Positions 12,301 through 24,800 of a DNA stretch of 64,000 bases are shown piece after piece. Under the pieces are notes generated by a model. That model saw nothing but the letters and a program-made list of their open reading frames with translations. It did no database searches and was not told the origin of the DNA. This DNA is from Paramecium tetraurelia (lineage: Eukaryota; Ciliophora; Oligohymenophorea; Peniculida; Parameciidae). The translations under genes and the position numbers were made by a program. The stretch covers positions 176,246 to 240,245 of the forward strand of contig NW_001799003.1 in the NCBI RefSeq assembly GCF_000165425.1, written 5' to 3'. The first letter of the stretch is position 1, and every line of letters starts with the position of its first letter.

Positions 12301-15300
12301 TTGTGGAGATGGAATAATTTCAGGTAACGAAGAATGTGAAGATGGAAATACAATATAATATGATGGATGTTACAATTGTTAATATTAATGCTAGCCTGCT
12401 TGTACTAAGTGTATTTTGGGGAAGTGTTATGAATGTTCAACTGTAGGATGGTACACTGATACATCAACTACTAATTGGCAATGTAAAGAATAATGTGGTG
12501 ATGATATACTAACAGGTACTGAATAATGTGAAGACCTTAATACAAGTGATACAGATGGATGCCATAATTGTAGATACTTTTGTCGAAAGGGTTGTTCATC
12601 TTGCGATTATACAACTGGTACATGTTTAAGTTGTGAATAACCAGGTTATGAACCTTATCTATATTATTGCAGAAATATTTGTGGAGATGGATTGATTGTC
12701 AATGGTCTTTATGGATTTTTCCCGGAGTATTGTGATGACGGTAATACTAATTACAGTGATTATTGCAATAGTTCTTGTTAGGATTGTGCAACCGGATATA
12801 AAAGATCAAATGTGAAAAAATGTGAACCTATTTGTGGTGACAATCTTAAAGTAGTTGGTGAAATATGTGAATCAGGACTAATATTACCTTATAGAGGCTG
12901 CCAGAACTGTTAACCTAAGTGTCAAAGTATTTGTGATAATTGCGATACTAACGGGAAGGGTTGTTTAGAATGTTAACTTGGATATGTTAATTTGAATAAA
13001 GTGTGTCATTCTATATGTGGAGACCTAATAGTTACTGAAGCTGAAGAATGCGACGACGGAAACCTAATATATGGAGATGGTTGTCATTTCTGTAGGTTTA
13101 GCTGTGTTAAATCATGTCTCAGCTGCATCAATGGAGTTTGTTATTTATATGAAAATGATGAGGATTACGATTGGTCCATATCCAAATGCTTATCCATTAT
13201 AGGGTTAGATATGAAATCTAATTAATAAACGTGTCTATTATTTAGTGATCTGCTCTATTTCAGTAGATCTTATGTGAAGAACATATTTTAATGCCATCAT
13301 CAATGCAAAGTGTGCTAATTCTAAACATGCTATCTTTGCCAATAAGGTTATGAATTAACACCTAATAAGTAAGAATGCAGACAATCCTCCATATTATTAG
13401 AGGAATTAAAATATTGCCAAATAAGCATTGGGAATTACTGTTATATATGCTATGATTATGCTTATTTCGATATATTTGAAAATAGATGTAAACTACCTTC
13501 GTATTTATTTCAATTAATATAATAATAATGCAATCAAGGTTATCAATTGGATAATAATGGGAACTGTGTTTCTTCATGTGGAGATGGCATTCTTACTGAG
13601 GAGGAGGAATGTGAAATCTAAGACGAAAATTGTTTATATTGTATTTACCAATAGCCTTATAGATGCAATCGTTTCTTCAAGGATCTCTGTCTTGAATGTG
13701 AACTTGGTTATTAGTATGATACGATGAAGAAATCATGTCAAATCTAGAGGGAATATAAATATTTAGTTAAGAATGAAGAAGAATACAATTATTTGATTTG
13801 TTAAATCGAGTTAAGTGGTAATTGTATTAAATGTGAACATGGGACGTGTTTAGAATGTAAACAAAACTTCTTATTTATTAATTCATTGTGTAAGGATATT
13901 TTAACACCTTCAGAAATAGAAATATTTAATGCAGAATTGGTTTAAGAATAACATCAAAGTTCATTTAATGATGAATAGTAATAATAATAGTAATTATGTG
14001 ATTTAAATTGCAATAGATGCATAAATGGAATTTGTGAATATTGTAAGAATGGTTTTACATTAAATTCTCTTATTCAACTCTGTTAAGCAAGTGATTTCAT
14101 CTAATATGTTAAAGTCTATGATGAAAATATAATATTGGATTCAGTATTCAATTTAGATGAACATCGTTGCGAATTACTCAATTATCAAATATTTGTGGAT
14201 AATAAATTCTATGTTTATGATGAGAACTGCTAGAGTAATGGAGTTAATTAATAGAGTGAGTAGTATGATCCTTCAACCGACACTCACGAACCTTGTGATT
14301 AAAATTGCTTATTCTGCAATTAGGGGATATGTAGTTTATGTTTAAAAGGAAGTTACATCTTTAATTATAAATGTCTTTAATTTGGCGTTGTTGAGTATTC
14401 TTAAAAAGAATAAGTATGCGGAGATAAGATAGTGTAAATTGGAGAAGTTTGCGATGATGGCAATGAGTATTAATATGACGGTTGTTTCTAATGTCAATTT
14501 AGTTGTGAGGAAAACTGTTTAAAATGTGAATATGGCATTTGTTTGAGTTGTAAAATTGGATTTATTCTGGATTCTACAACTTGTAAACCTTTTTGTGGAG
14601 ATGGCTTAGCGATACCATACAAGGAGGAATGTGATGATTTCAATGAATCTCAAGGTGATGGATGTGATCTATGCAAAATTGAATGTGTACCTAATTGTTT
14701 AAAATGCAATTAAGTACATTGTTTCAAATGTGAAAAGGGATATAAAAATGAAAATGATATTTGTGTAGCTGACTGTGGAGATGCTATCGTAATTCATGAA
14801 TATGAATAATGCGATGATGGCAATAAAATTATGTATGACGGTTGTTTTAATTGCCAATACTAATGCAGTCAGAATTGCTTAGAATGCACTTAAGGCATTT
14901 GTACCTTCGCTTGCCCTGATGATAGTATTGTCATTGAAGGTCTATGTCTTCAATAGTGTGGTAAACTAATAGTGAGTTATAACAAAGAATGCGATGATGG
15001 CAATGAAACTGAATATGATGGATGTTTTGAATGCAAATTTTAATGCATCCTTAATTGCGACTCTAATTTTTGTAAAAAAGGGATTTGCACTAAATGCATA
15101 TATGGATATGGTTTATAAAAACAACAATGCAACTTATTAGAAATAGAGGAGAGCAACTTTGATTCTATGTTAGGAAATTAACAGAATAGTTGGATTTGTA
15201 AGGATTCTGAATGTGTGTTCTCTGAGAGTCCTACTCTAAAATTAAAGAGCTAAGGATTGTAGAATGAAAAATATAAGTTGCTAATTCAGTTTGATTAGGA

Positions 15301-16732
15301 AGTAGTTTGTGCATTTACTGAATGCCAAGATATATTCAACATATATTTCCTAGAAATAGAAGAAGATTAATACAAAGTCGAATGTTCTCCTTTTGAAGAT
15401 TAGGGATTTGCAGATCAAGTAGCATGGGTTGAGTACTTAATTGAGATTAATGTATTCAATCCAATAAAATTCTAGCCAACTTTAATTGTTACACTTTTAC
15501 AAGAAATCCTTAATTAAAATTAATAAAATGTTACAACAATTGATTACAAAATAAGCTTAGACAAAGCAATAATTTTAGAATAGAATCAAAAACAAGCAAC
15601 TGCTTAAATGCAGATGACAAGCAAAGCTGTTGTAATAGCTTCAATCTCGCTGGGTGCACTTTCATTAATCTCTGGGGAATCGACTTTTATTATGGAATTA
15701 CTTAATATCATATAGTACCAGTCATTCCTTAAATATGTGAATTAGGAATATCCAGAGAATTTATTAATCTATTTTTAAGCTTCTGAAATGATATCAGTTG
15801 GGCCTTATTTGTAGGTTTTCAACATTGATTAATTGATTGAACCCATCTTAGAAAAGGATAAATTCATTGAACTTGATGGAAAGTTTCTGTATTATGAATT
15901 AGAACCAAGTATCATTGTTAACATCTGTCCCTAAATATTCCAATCATTTGGAGTTTTATTGGTGATGTATTCTGGGAAGGTATTCAATATGTTATTTGTA
16001 TATTTAATGTCCAATAAATGGTTTTCCTCAACCCTATCAAACAAGAACAATCTATACTCAAAAATAACATACAAAATCTTAAAAACGATTAGGAAGGGAA
16101 TTAAATTGTTGGAGATCTAGAAATACTATTTTGGTTTGAAATAGATAAAATTGCTTCTATTATTAAACTCTTGGGACTTGCTATTCAAGTCTGTGTTGTA
16201 TTTGAATGGTAAGAAAAATGAAAGTCTTAGAAATACCATTGAGTCTACAATGAGTTTAGTTATCATAGCAACCTATTTAGCTGTTCTTATTGATTGTTTT
16301 TAATCTTGCAGACCTAATAAATTATTAAACAAAGCCTAAAGATTTGATCAAATATTTGTGACCTTAGAACTTTGTAGAACATTTCTCTTTAGTGGTGTCT
16401 TAATCTTATTCTAAAGCAATCAAGTTTTATAAACATTGTTTCTGTATATTGGAAGTTTTAGTTAGTGCTTTTTTATTTATAAGTATAAACAAGTTGATCA
16501 ATTTGGTAAAATTTTATCAATCCTTATTGAAGGATCGGTATCCATCTTTATATTGACTTCAACAATTTACTTTAAAGCCTTCAGAGCGTATGTAAACCCA
16601 GATACTTTGACAACTATAGGATTTGCCCATATAGGAATATTGCTTATAAGTTCAATTATTTTAGGTGTAAAATAAACTATCTTTACCATGAAAGTATTTA
16701 TTAAAAAATTTATGGAGATTAAAATCAATTGA
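9363..16732 (+). CDS. Giant cysteine-rich multi-pass membrane protein with CGDG/CDDGN repeats
   Basis: Four introns (10126-10148, 10591-10612, 10825-10849, 11999-12020) leave 2426 codons. A hydrophobic signal (MFMIIILIISFAKS) starts at 9393; an in-frame ATG at 9363 lies upstream, so the exact start is uncertain. The ectodomain begins with glycoprotein-like segments and CxxC clusters. From about 12.15 to 15.05 kb come about 11 units of the form CGDG...E.CDDGN...DGC..C...C, as in the Myxococcus-type cysteine-rich repeat. From about residue 2050 to the end there are about seven hydrophobic segments, suggesting a seven-pass membrane domain with a short Lys-rich cytoplasmic tail. Such proteins are large families in ciliates. 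A surface or sensory role is plausible but not shown. The reading frame has no breaks. Confidence 0.85.
12150..15060 (+). repeat. Array of about 11 CGDG/CDDGN cysteine-rich protein repeats
   Basis: Within the giant membrane protein, units begin near 12160, 12300, 12490, 12680, 12830, 13010, 13570, 14415, 14590, 14775 and 14955. The best-conserved units read CGD..I...EECDDGN...YDGC..C...C. Some are degenerate: the one at 12830 lacks CDDGN and the one at 13570 ends early. Spacing is about 130-190 bases where adjacent, with a less regular block between 13.2 and 14.4 kb. Confidence 0.8.
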
Positions 16733-17140
16733 AATAAACTTAAATTTCTCTTGTTTTCTAATATATATTAATAATTTATAAATAAGTACAATTATTATCA
16801 ATATTTTTGAATTTAAGAAATTTTCTTAAAATAATAATTAACCACAATTTTGATGAGTTAATTTTTAAATATTTTATATCCCAAATAAAAAGTATAGATC
16901 AGAATTTAAAATGGGGAATCTATATTGGGATAATATTATCCATTTTGAACTATAACTCCCTAATGTAAATGGTATATAAATGGAGAAATCAAATCATTTT
17001 TTTTGCTGATTATTCTGCGGATTTTAGACAGCTTATTAAATGACTTCTTAAGCTTTTTAAGTGTTGGTTTATTACTATGGATTATAAAGCTTGCATTTGT
17101 CTTTATCAGATCCATTCATTCCTGTTTTCATTTTTTGCAT
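16720..17140. repeat. Non-coding duplicated block, upstream side of antigen copy 1
   Basis: This stretch is nearly the same as 30361-30790, with scattered substitutions and small indels. Its left border falls at the last codons of the giant membrane gene (shared AAAATCAATTGA). No conserved reading frame is seen. It marks the left part of the duplicated antigen locus. Confidence 0.8.
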
Positions 17141-18835
17141 CTTTTTATTATATAATAATGAACCGATTGTTTATTATAATATATATTATAATGAACAATA
17201 ACTGTTTTTAAAATAAGATATTTTATATCCATAATATAAATAATATAATTAATTTCAACATAATTATTGGCAATAATTTGATATTCAAATATCATGAATC
17301 ATTTGAACTTAGATTGGGAAGTGATTATAACATTACAATTATATATAATTAAGCTTCAAATATATTCTTCTAAAAAAAAGAATAATGCATAGTAAATCAG
17401 AATGGATTGTAAGAAAGACGTATTCATTAGTTTTTCTATCATCCACCAATTTTATACTGGAGTAAAAAAGAGAGAACAATCTGAATTAGAAGTCCTTTCA
17501 TACATTTTAAAATTAATTCTCATTTCTTTAATAATATTGATATCTAATAATATATTCATCACCTGATATAATCAAAAGGAGATGAAAAATGCAAGAAAAT
17601 GAGAATTCTAATCAACATTTGAAATTGCTGAAAATCGTTAATTTGAAATCCTATCATTTTAGAAATTATAGATTTAGTATTTCTATATGGTAATGACTCT
17701 AACTAGCCTGAATGTTATTATACCAGAATTATGAGGAAAGTAACTCTATTAAATATTTTTAAACAGAATTATAGCTTAAAAAGAAATTCATCAATAATCC
17801 AATTAATTAATATAAAATTTCAAATATTAATAATTTTTAGAATTAATTTTAAAGTGCGATCATAAAACCACCTCGAAAATAATTGCACCATGGATGAATT
17901 ACAATAATCTCCTTTATAAATATGATAAAATAAAATAATTTAAAACTTTTTCTTCATGAAAATGTCAAACTTTTGTAACTATTAATTCTTGGCTTCCATG
18001 CTATCTTCTAAATGATAGTGTGCATAATAAGCAAAGCAAGAATAGATTACAAAATATTGTTCATTATGGCTTGGCAAGATGAGTTTATCCAAACGTCAGT
18101 TAAATTTATATACTAAATTCTATCTGATTTAGGTGAAAATCAATTATTTTTATTGGTTAGGACTATAACTCTGATTGCTGATTATTTCTTCCAGGATTTT
18201 AAGATGTATAAGTCTAATCATAGACAAAATGCTTAGAATATGCATTATGGTGGATCTTTTGCCTATATTTTTAGAAATGAGATGTAAAAATAAAATAGAA
18301 ATAATTTAAACTTATAAATTTTAGATGAGTATTATACCCTTTAGTGTTGAGACCAGAAGGAATGATCTTTGATTCTTATAGAATTAATTATATATAACGA
18401 ATCATCTTAAAATATTTCATATTTCAAAGATTGCTTATCTGCTTAATGAATCATTTTTCCCTAATTTTATATTCTATTGTTATTTACTACACCTTTCTTA
18501 TATAAGAGTTGATGCATTGAGTATATCCACATTTAGGGATATTTCACATATTTGGTTGAACTTAATGGTATCAACAATTTTCATTGAAATAAACATACTA
18601 TCCAAAACTAAGATAGTGAGATCATCTTTAAAAAAGACTTCGATCACTCTATTGAGGGCTAGGTAAATTTTCTACCCTTTTTCAATATCAAACAGAACAA
18701 TATACAAATTAAAAATAATAATTATGAGAATTAATCATTAAATTAAATTCTCCTGAGAAATTCGAAATTAATAGTATATCAGCTAGAAATTAAACGAAAT
18801 TAAATCTTATCCATTTAAAAATCAAAACCATAACC
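17141..18835. other. Intergenic stretch with weak ORF scraps
   Basis: About 1.7 kb between the shared block and antigen copy 1. It has no counterpart upstream of copy 2, where 30791-32124 differs. Short ciliate-code frames exist (one starting near 17402, one at 18066-18350) but none extends or matches a family I recognise. It may hold decayed gene pieces. Confidence 0.4.
18066..18350 (+). CDS. Small unknown ORF, possibly a gene fragment
   Basis: ATG at 18066 to TGA gives 94 residues with a plausible composition (MAWQDEFIQTSVKFIYQ at the start, HYGGSFAYIFRNE near the middle). No family recognised. There is no clear exon on either side, and the frame is only moderately long for this code, so it could be chance or the remains of a larger gene. 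Confidence 0.25.
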
Positions 18836-18866
18836 CTTTTATGTTTAATTTACTAAATAAAGAATG
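18836..18866 (+). promoter_or_regulatory. Conserved upstream block and start of the antigen genes
   Basis: The bases just before the antigen ATG (TTTAATTTACTAAATAAA then the start) recur at 32100-32127 and, inverted, at 53144-53175, although sequence farther upstream diverges. Conservation this close to the start suggests a core promoter or 5' leader. The leader must be short, as is usual in Paramecium. Confidence 0.5.
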
Positions 18867-21800
18867 CAAATCAAATATTTGCTTTTAATAAGTCTTCTGC
18901 TTGCAGTAACTAAGCAAGTGACAGTGACTAAAACCGATACATGTGATGATTGCACTTAATTCAAATCATCCTTAGATTGTAAAGCATTTGGATGTACTTG
19001 GACAGATAAAACAGCCGCAGCAGCAGGATCTTGTGCTAAATCTACAACTCCTCCTCCTGTTACCTTTACACCATATTGTTCAACAATAGAGACAGCAAAT
19101 TGTGCTAAGACATTTGGATGTGCCTTAGTTGAAGGAAAATGCACTCATTTCACAGGATGTTCAGCCTATGTCAAAACTACACACTCAGACTGCTAAGCCA
19201 TATCTTACATGTGTATTACAAATGGAACAACATGCACAAATGCACTTGAATGTGTTGGATATACTAAAGAATAATGTGAAACTACCCCTAGCTTGAAGAG
19301 CCCATACAAATGTAAACTTGATGGAGAAACATGTAGAGACTATAAATGTATTGAGGCTGATTCATCACTTACAACTGATTTAGCCTGCTCAACTTGGTTA
19401 TTAGGTTGTAGATCAACAGGCGCTGGTTGTATTGATTTAGTACCACCATGTGCTAGTTATTAAGGTACTTCAGAAACATGCCCAAAGATGAAGGGATCAG
19501 ATGGAAATTGTGAATTTAATGCAGATGGTAATGTTTGTAAAGCAAGAGTATGCACAGGTGCAGATACTGGACTTAACACTAATGAGGCTTGTGCTTAATA
19601 CTAAGTTGGATGTGTAACAACAGGAAAGGGATGTATTGCAACAAGAGGAGCTTGTTCAACTTATGATGGAAATGCTTCAACTTGTATTGGATATATTGGT
19701 ACAGATGGAGAATGTGCTGGTGATGCTACAGGTACTAAATGCAGAGCTAGATTATGCAGTGAAAAAACCGCAACTACTGATGCTGAATGTGGTACTTGGA
19801 AGACTGGATGCAAATCAAATGGAAAATAATGTGTTGATTCATTAGGTGCTTGTAGCTCATATGATGGAACAACAACTACATGTGCTGGTTTGAAAGGATC
19901 TGATGGTAATTGCAAAGGAACTTCAACAACAACAGCTAAATGTGCCTTAAAAGATTGTGTGACTGATAGTAATGACACATTTAAAACATAAGCTCAATGT
20001 GAAGCTATCTAATCAAACTGTAAAACAACAGGAAAAGGATGTGTAGCAACATTAGCTGCATGTTCTTCATATTCTTATACAGATGATGGAACATCTTGTA
20101 ATTCATGGTATGGATCAGATGGTAGATGTAAACCTGGAACAGCTGGAAAGTGTGCAGCTAGAGTTTGTACTGAAGCTTTAACATCATTAACTACAAACAA
20201 ATAATGTGATGATTACAAGAGTGGATGTGTAACCACTGGAGCTGGATGTGTTTCAACAACTGTTTGCTAAGATACTGTTAAATAAGTTACTTGTGAAGGA
20301 ACAGGTACTTGTGGATGGAATTCAATCTGTGTTTCAAAGACTAGTTGTGGTTAATTATTGACCAAATCTATTTGTGAAAGTGTCAAGATAAGCAATAAGC
20401 CATGTAAATGGGATACAGGTACATGCAGAAATGCAAGATGTGATGATTTTACAGCTACAGATGATAATACTTGCAATACCTTACTTGAAAATTGTGTTAC
20501 TAATGGTACAAAATGTGTTGATGGTACTAATTGTGCTGCTTAATTTAAAGGAACATAATAAGCATGTTAAGCCTTTAAAGCCAAATGCACAAATGATACT
20601 AATGCAGCTGATACTGCTGTTTGTAAAGCAAGAACATGTGATGATTCATATCTCACTTACGATAATGATCAAGATTGTGGTAATTATTTGACAGGTTGTG
20701 TGACAAAAGGATCTGGTTGTATTATTGACACAGCTGTATGTTCAAGTTATTCTGGTACTCCAGAATAATGTGATAAATTTAAAGGAAATAAGACTACTAG
20801 ATGTTGGAATACAGGTGCTGCTACTGTTTCTGGTGCTTGTGTTGATAAATAATGTACATAGGCTACTAGCATGGGAGATGACACAGCATGTGAATCATTT
20901 TTAACAGGATGTTTATATGATGGCAATGGAAGTTGTGTAGCTAAAAGTGCTGCATGCACAGCTTATACAGGTACTGCCATTACTTGCTTAAACTTTAAAG
21001 GAAGCAGTGCAGCTAATCCATGTTTCCAAGGTGTAGGAGGTAAGTGCAGAAATAAAACATGTAGTGATGATATAACTAGTTAAAGTGATGGAGATTGCAA
21101 TACATTTTTACCAGATTGTGTTACTAAGGGAACTGGATGTATTGATAAGACCTCTTAATGCACTGCATATTCAGGAACAACTGATAAATGTTTAACATTT
21201 ACTGGAAAATCAGGAGCAGATAAATGCACAAGATTAGAAGCTTGCGTTTCAAAAGCTACAACATGTGCTTCAAAAACAGGAATAGCTGGAAATGACGACT
21301 GTTTATCATATCATGCTGATTGCAGATTTAAATTTGGAGATACTGCTTGCATGCAAAGTTAAACTGTTTGTACAAGTTATACATTGACTGGTACTGATGA
21401 TGCTGCAAAGTAGACTTATTGTAATTTAATTACAACATCATCAGCTGGTTCATGTAGTTATGATACAGGTGTAGTAGGTACATGTTCTGCTAGAGCATGC
21501 AATCTATGGGTGAGTACATTAACTAATATTACATGTGACAATTACAATGGAACAGCTTCATGTAAATTAAATGGTGCTTCTTATTGTTATGCTCCTTTAG
21601 CCTCATGTGCTTCATACACAATACCAAATAGTACAACAGATAAATTAGCATGGTGTAATGCAATGTTCACAAATGCAGCTACCCCAACTAAGTGTTCATA
21701 TGATGCAGGTGTCAGTACAACAGCATGTTCAAATATAGATAGTTGTGAAGAAATCATTTCTCCTACCAGTGCTGCTTATTGTAATAAAATATTAGATGAT

Positions 21801-24800
21801 GGAGACTGCTAATTTACAAATAACAAATGTATTACTACTAAAAATGCATGTACTGGTTATTTATTAACTGGTATTACTACAGGTTAAGCTGCCTATTGCT
21901 CTGGCTTGAGATCAGATAATTCGGGAACTGTTACAAAATGTTCATATATTTCTGGAACTTCTACAACTACTTGTGTTGATGAGGTAGTAGCAACAGTTGC
22001 TAATCCAGCCGCTATCACTGTTGGAGCTTGTAATACAATTTCATCACCAACTTCATAAGCAGATTGTAATTTAGGAACTGGAAGTTGTAAATATTATTCA
22101 GGAGCTTGTTATGCCAGAGTTGCATGTGCAAGTTATACCGTTGTTGGTGCAGATGCAACTGCTAAGCAAAACTTTTGTTAGAATATGTATGATAATACGG
22201 CAAATACTTACTGCTCTTATAATGCTGGAGCTTGTGCTGCTGGTAAAGCTGCTTGTACTGATTATTCTACTTTAGCTGGGGCAGATGATGCTGCTAAAAC
22301 ATTAGAATGTTCTAAACTCAGAATAAAAACAGGAAGTGCTTGCGGCTTCACTGCATCAGGAACTGCATGTGCAGCTCCAGCCGATGCTGCTGCTTCATGC
22401 ACACTTGTAACATCTGATATCACTGCTGATGCAGATTGCGCCTTAAGAACAATATTAGGATGCAAGAAACATGCTACTAATCCTGCTTGCATAGCAAATG
22501 GTGCATGTACTGCTGCTGCGCCTACTGGTACTGGAGATGCTTAAGTCACGAGCTGCTAAGCTTTTATTGGTCCTGATTCTAAATATTGTACATTTACAAC
22601 CGGTGCAAATTGTGCAGTTGCTCAAAGTGCATGCTCAGGTTATTCAACTCTTCCATCTGGTACTGAATTAGCTTATTGTTCTTTAAGAATTAATGAGAAT
22701 GGATAAAGATGTACATGGGTTACTCCTGCTACAGCTTGTTCAGATCCTTCCGCTACATGTGTGAGCTACACTGGTCTTACTGGTACTGATATGCTAAAAT
22801 AATGTTAAGCTAAAAACGATTTAGCTGGAGTAAGATGCTCATGGAATATAGGTACTACTGCATGTATTGCTGCTCCAAAAACCTGCGCTGGTTGGAATAG
22901 TCTTCCAACTTCAGGATAATTAGAATTTTGTTAGGCCAGAATTAAATCAGATGGTTTGAGTTGTTCATGGGTTAGCGGTACTTCATGTACCGATGCTCCA
23001 GCTGCTTGTACATCATTAGCTAGTCTTCCAAATTCAGGAGAATTAGCTTATTGTGTATTAAGAATCAAACAAGATGGAGTAAAATGTTCATGGACAAGTG
23101 GTGGTAATTGTATAACTCAACCAACAGCATGTACTGACTGGAGCACTCAACCATCATTAGAATTTTGTTAAGCTAGAAGTAATATAAGTGGAAATAGATG
23201 TTCATTTGTTGCGGCTGCTGCTGCATGTTCTGATGCTCAAGCTGCTTGTACTGGATATAGCACATTACCTTCACCAGGATAATTAGCATTTTGTTAAGCA
23301 AGAGTTTAATAAGATGGAACTAAATGTTCATGGACTGCTGGAGGAGCAGCTTGCAGAGCTTATTCATGTGAAGATACAGCATCTCCTTAATCATAAGCTG
23401 ATTGCGATACTACTGGAACAGGATGCACATATGAACCTCAACTTTAAATTTGTTATAAGCCATAGACAGCATGCACAAGTTATACTCCAGCAGGTTCTAC
23501 TGAAGCTGATAAACTTAACTATTGTAATAATCTATTAAATTCTGCTTCTACTCCTGTTGGATGTACTTACATCAAAGGAAAAGCTAGTGTTACAACATGT
23601 TCAGTATTAGGTGCTTGCACAAGCTATGATGTTTCAGATGTAGCTGCAGCTGATAAATTAGCTGCTTGTTAAGGTGTAATTCCCTCCTCTGGTTCTTGTA
23701 CATACTTTTCAGGAAACACATGCGTTGCTGTTGCAGCCTGCTCTACATATACTGGAGGAAGTTCCGGAACTATAGTGGTTGATTGTGCAAAATAAAAAGA
23801 TACTACTGGATTATTATGTTATGGATCTGGTACAGCATGTGCTGCAGCAACTTGTGAAAATGTTACAGGAGCAACAAGTCTTGATGATTGTAAGAAATAC
23901 GCTACAAATTGTGTGTACGCAGGTGGAAAATGTTACACTACATCTGCAACTTGTGCATACTCTACTGGAGGAACTAATGCAATTTCAACATGCAATAGTC
24001 TAAAAAATACTGGTGGCAATTTCTGTACAGCTGATGCTGATGCTGATGCTAATTGCAAAGACAGAACATGCGATGATACGGCAACAAATAGTTTCTAAAC
24101 TCATGATGAATGTAAGACTTATCATTCAACTGCCAAATAAACGGTTAAGGTTGTATCCTTGCTTCAAAAAACATGTGCTTAATAAAGTGGATATCTTAGC
24201 TATTGTGAATGGGCCTTAGACACTAACAGCAAATCAACTTGTGCCAAAGCAACTGCTGATACCAATAGTGCTGCTTGTACAAAGTTGACTTGTGAGTTGA
24301 ATGTTACTGCAACCAGTGATTCAGAATGTATATCATTCAATTCTGATTGTTTAAATAAAGGTTTAGGTTGTATTCTTAAAACAGAGCCTTGCTCCTCTTA
24401 CTATGGTACAAAAACCTCATGCTAGGCATTTACAGGAAATGGTAAGAAATGCTACGGAGATTCCACTACTACTACTAAAGCAGCTTGCAGAGATAGATAA
24501 TGCACTGATATGTCTACAGCTACCAGTGACAGCGAGTGTGAAAATTTCTTAACAGGATGTTTATTCAATGGAGTTGGTTGTGTACATAAAAGTGCTGCTT
24601 GTAGTTCATATAAGGGAACCTAAGCAACTTGCTCAGGATTTAAGGGAAGCAATGGAACCAAATATTGTTGGGGATCCAGTACAACTGTGGTTGGAAATTG
24701 TGCTGATAGAAAATGCTCAGATAAGGTTGGCACAACTGATGCAGAATGTTAAACGTTCTTGCCTCCTATTGCTCCATCAAAAGTATAATTATGTATTACT

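Noticed and set aside
538-16732. Many in-frame TAA and TAG codons, which in the standard code would make every gene a pseudogene
   Set aside because: They are spread evenly at positions fitting glutamine, and only TGA ends the frames, so they are sense codons of the ciliate code.
19661-19978. Minus-strand 105-codon ORF across the antigen, with similar ones at 20747, 22262, 32922, 34012 and 35527
   Set aside because: These are antisense shadows of the cysteine-rich antigen frame; they recur wherever that repeat pattern recurs and have no independent signal.
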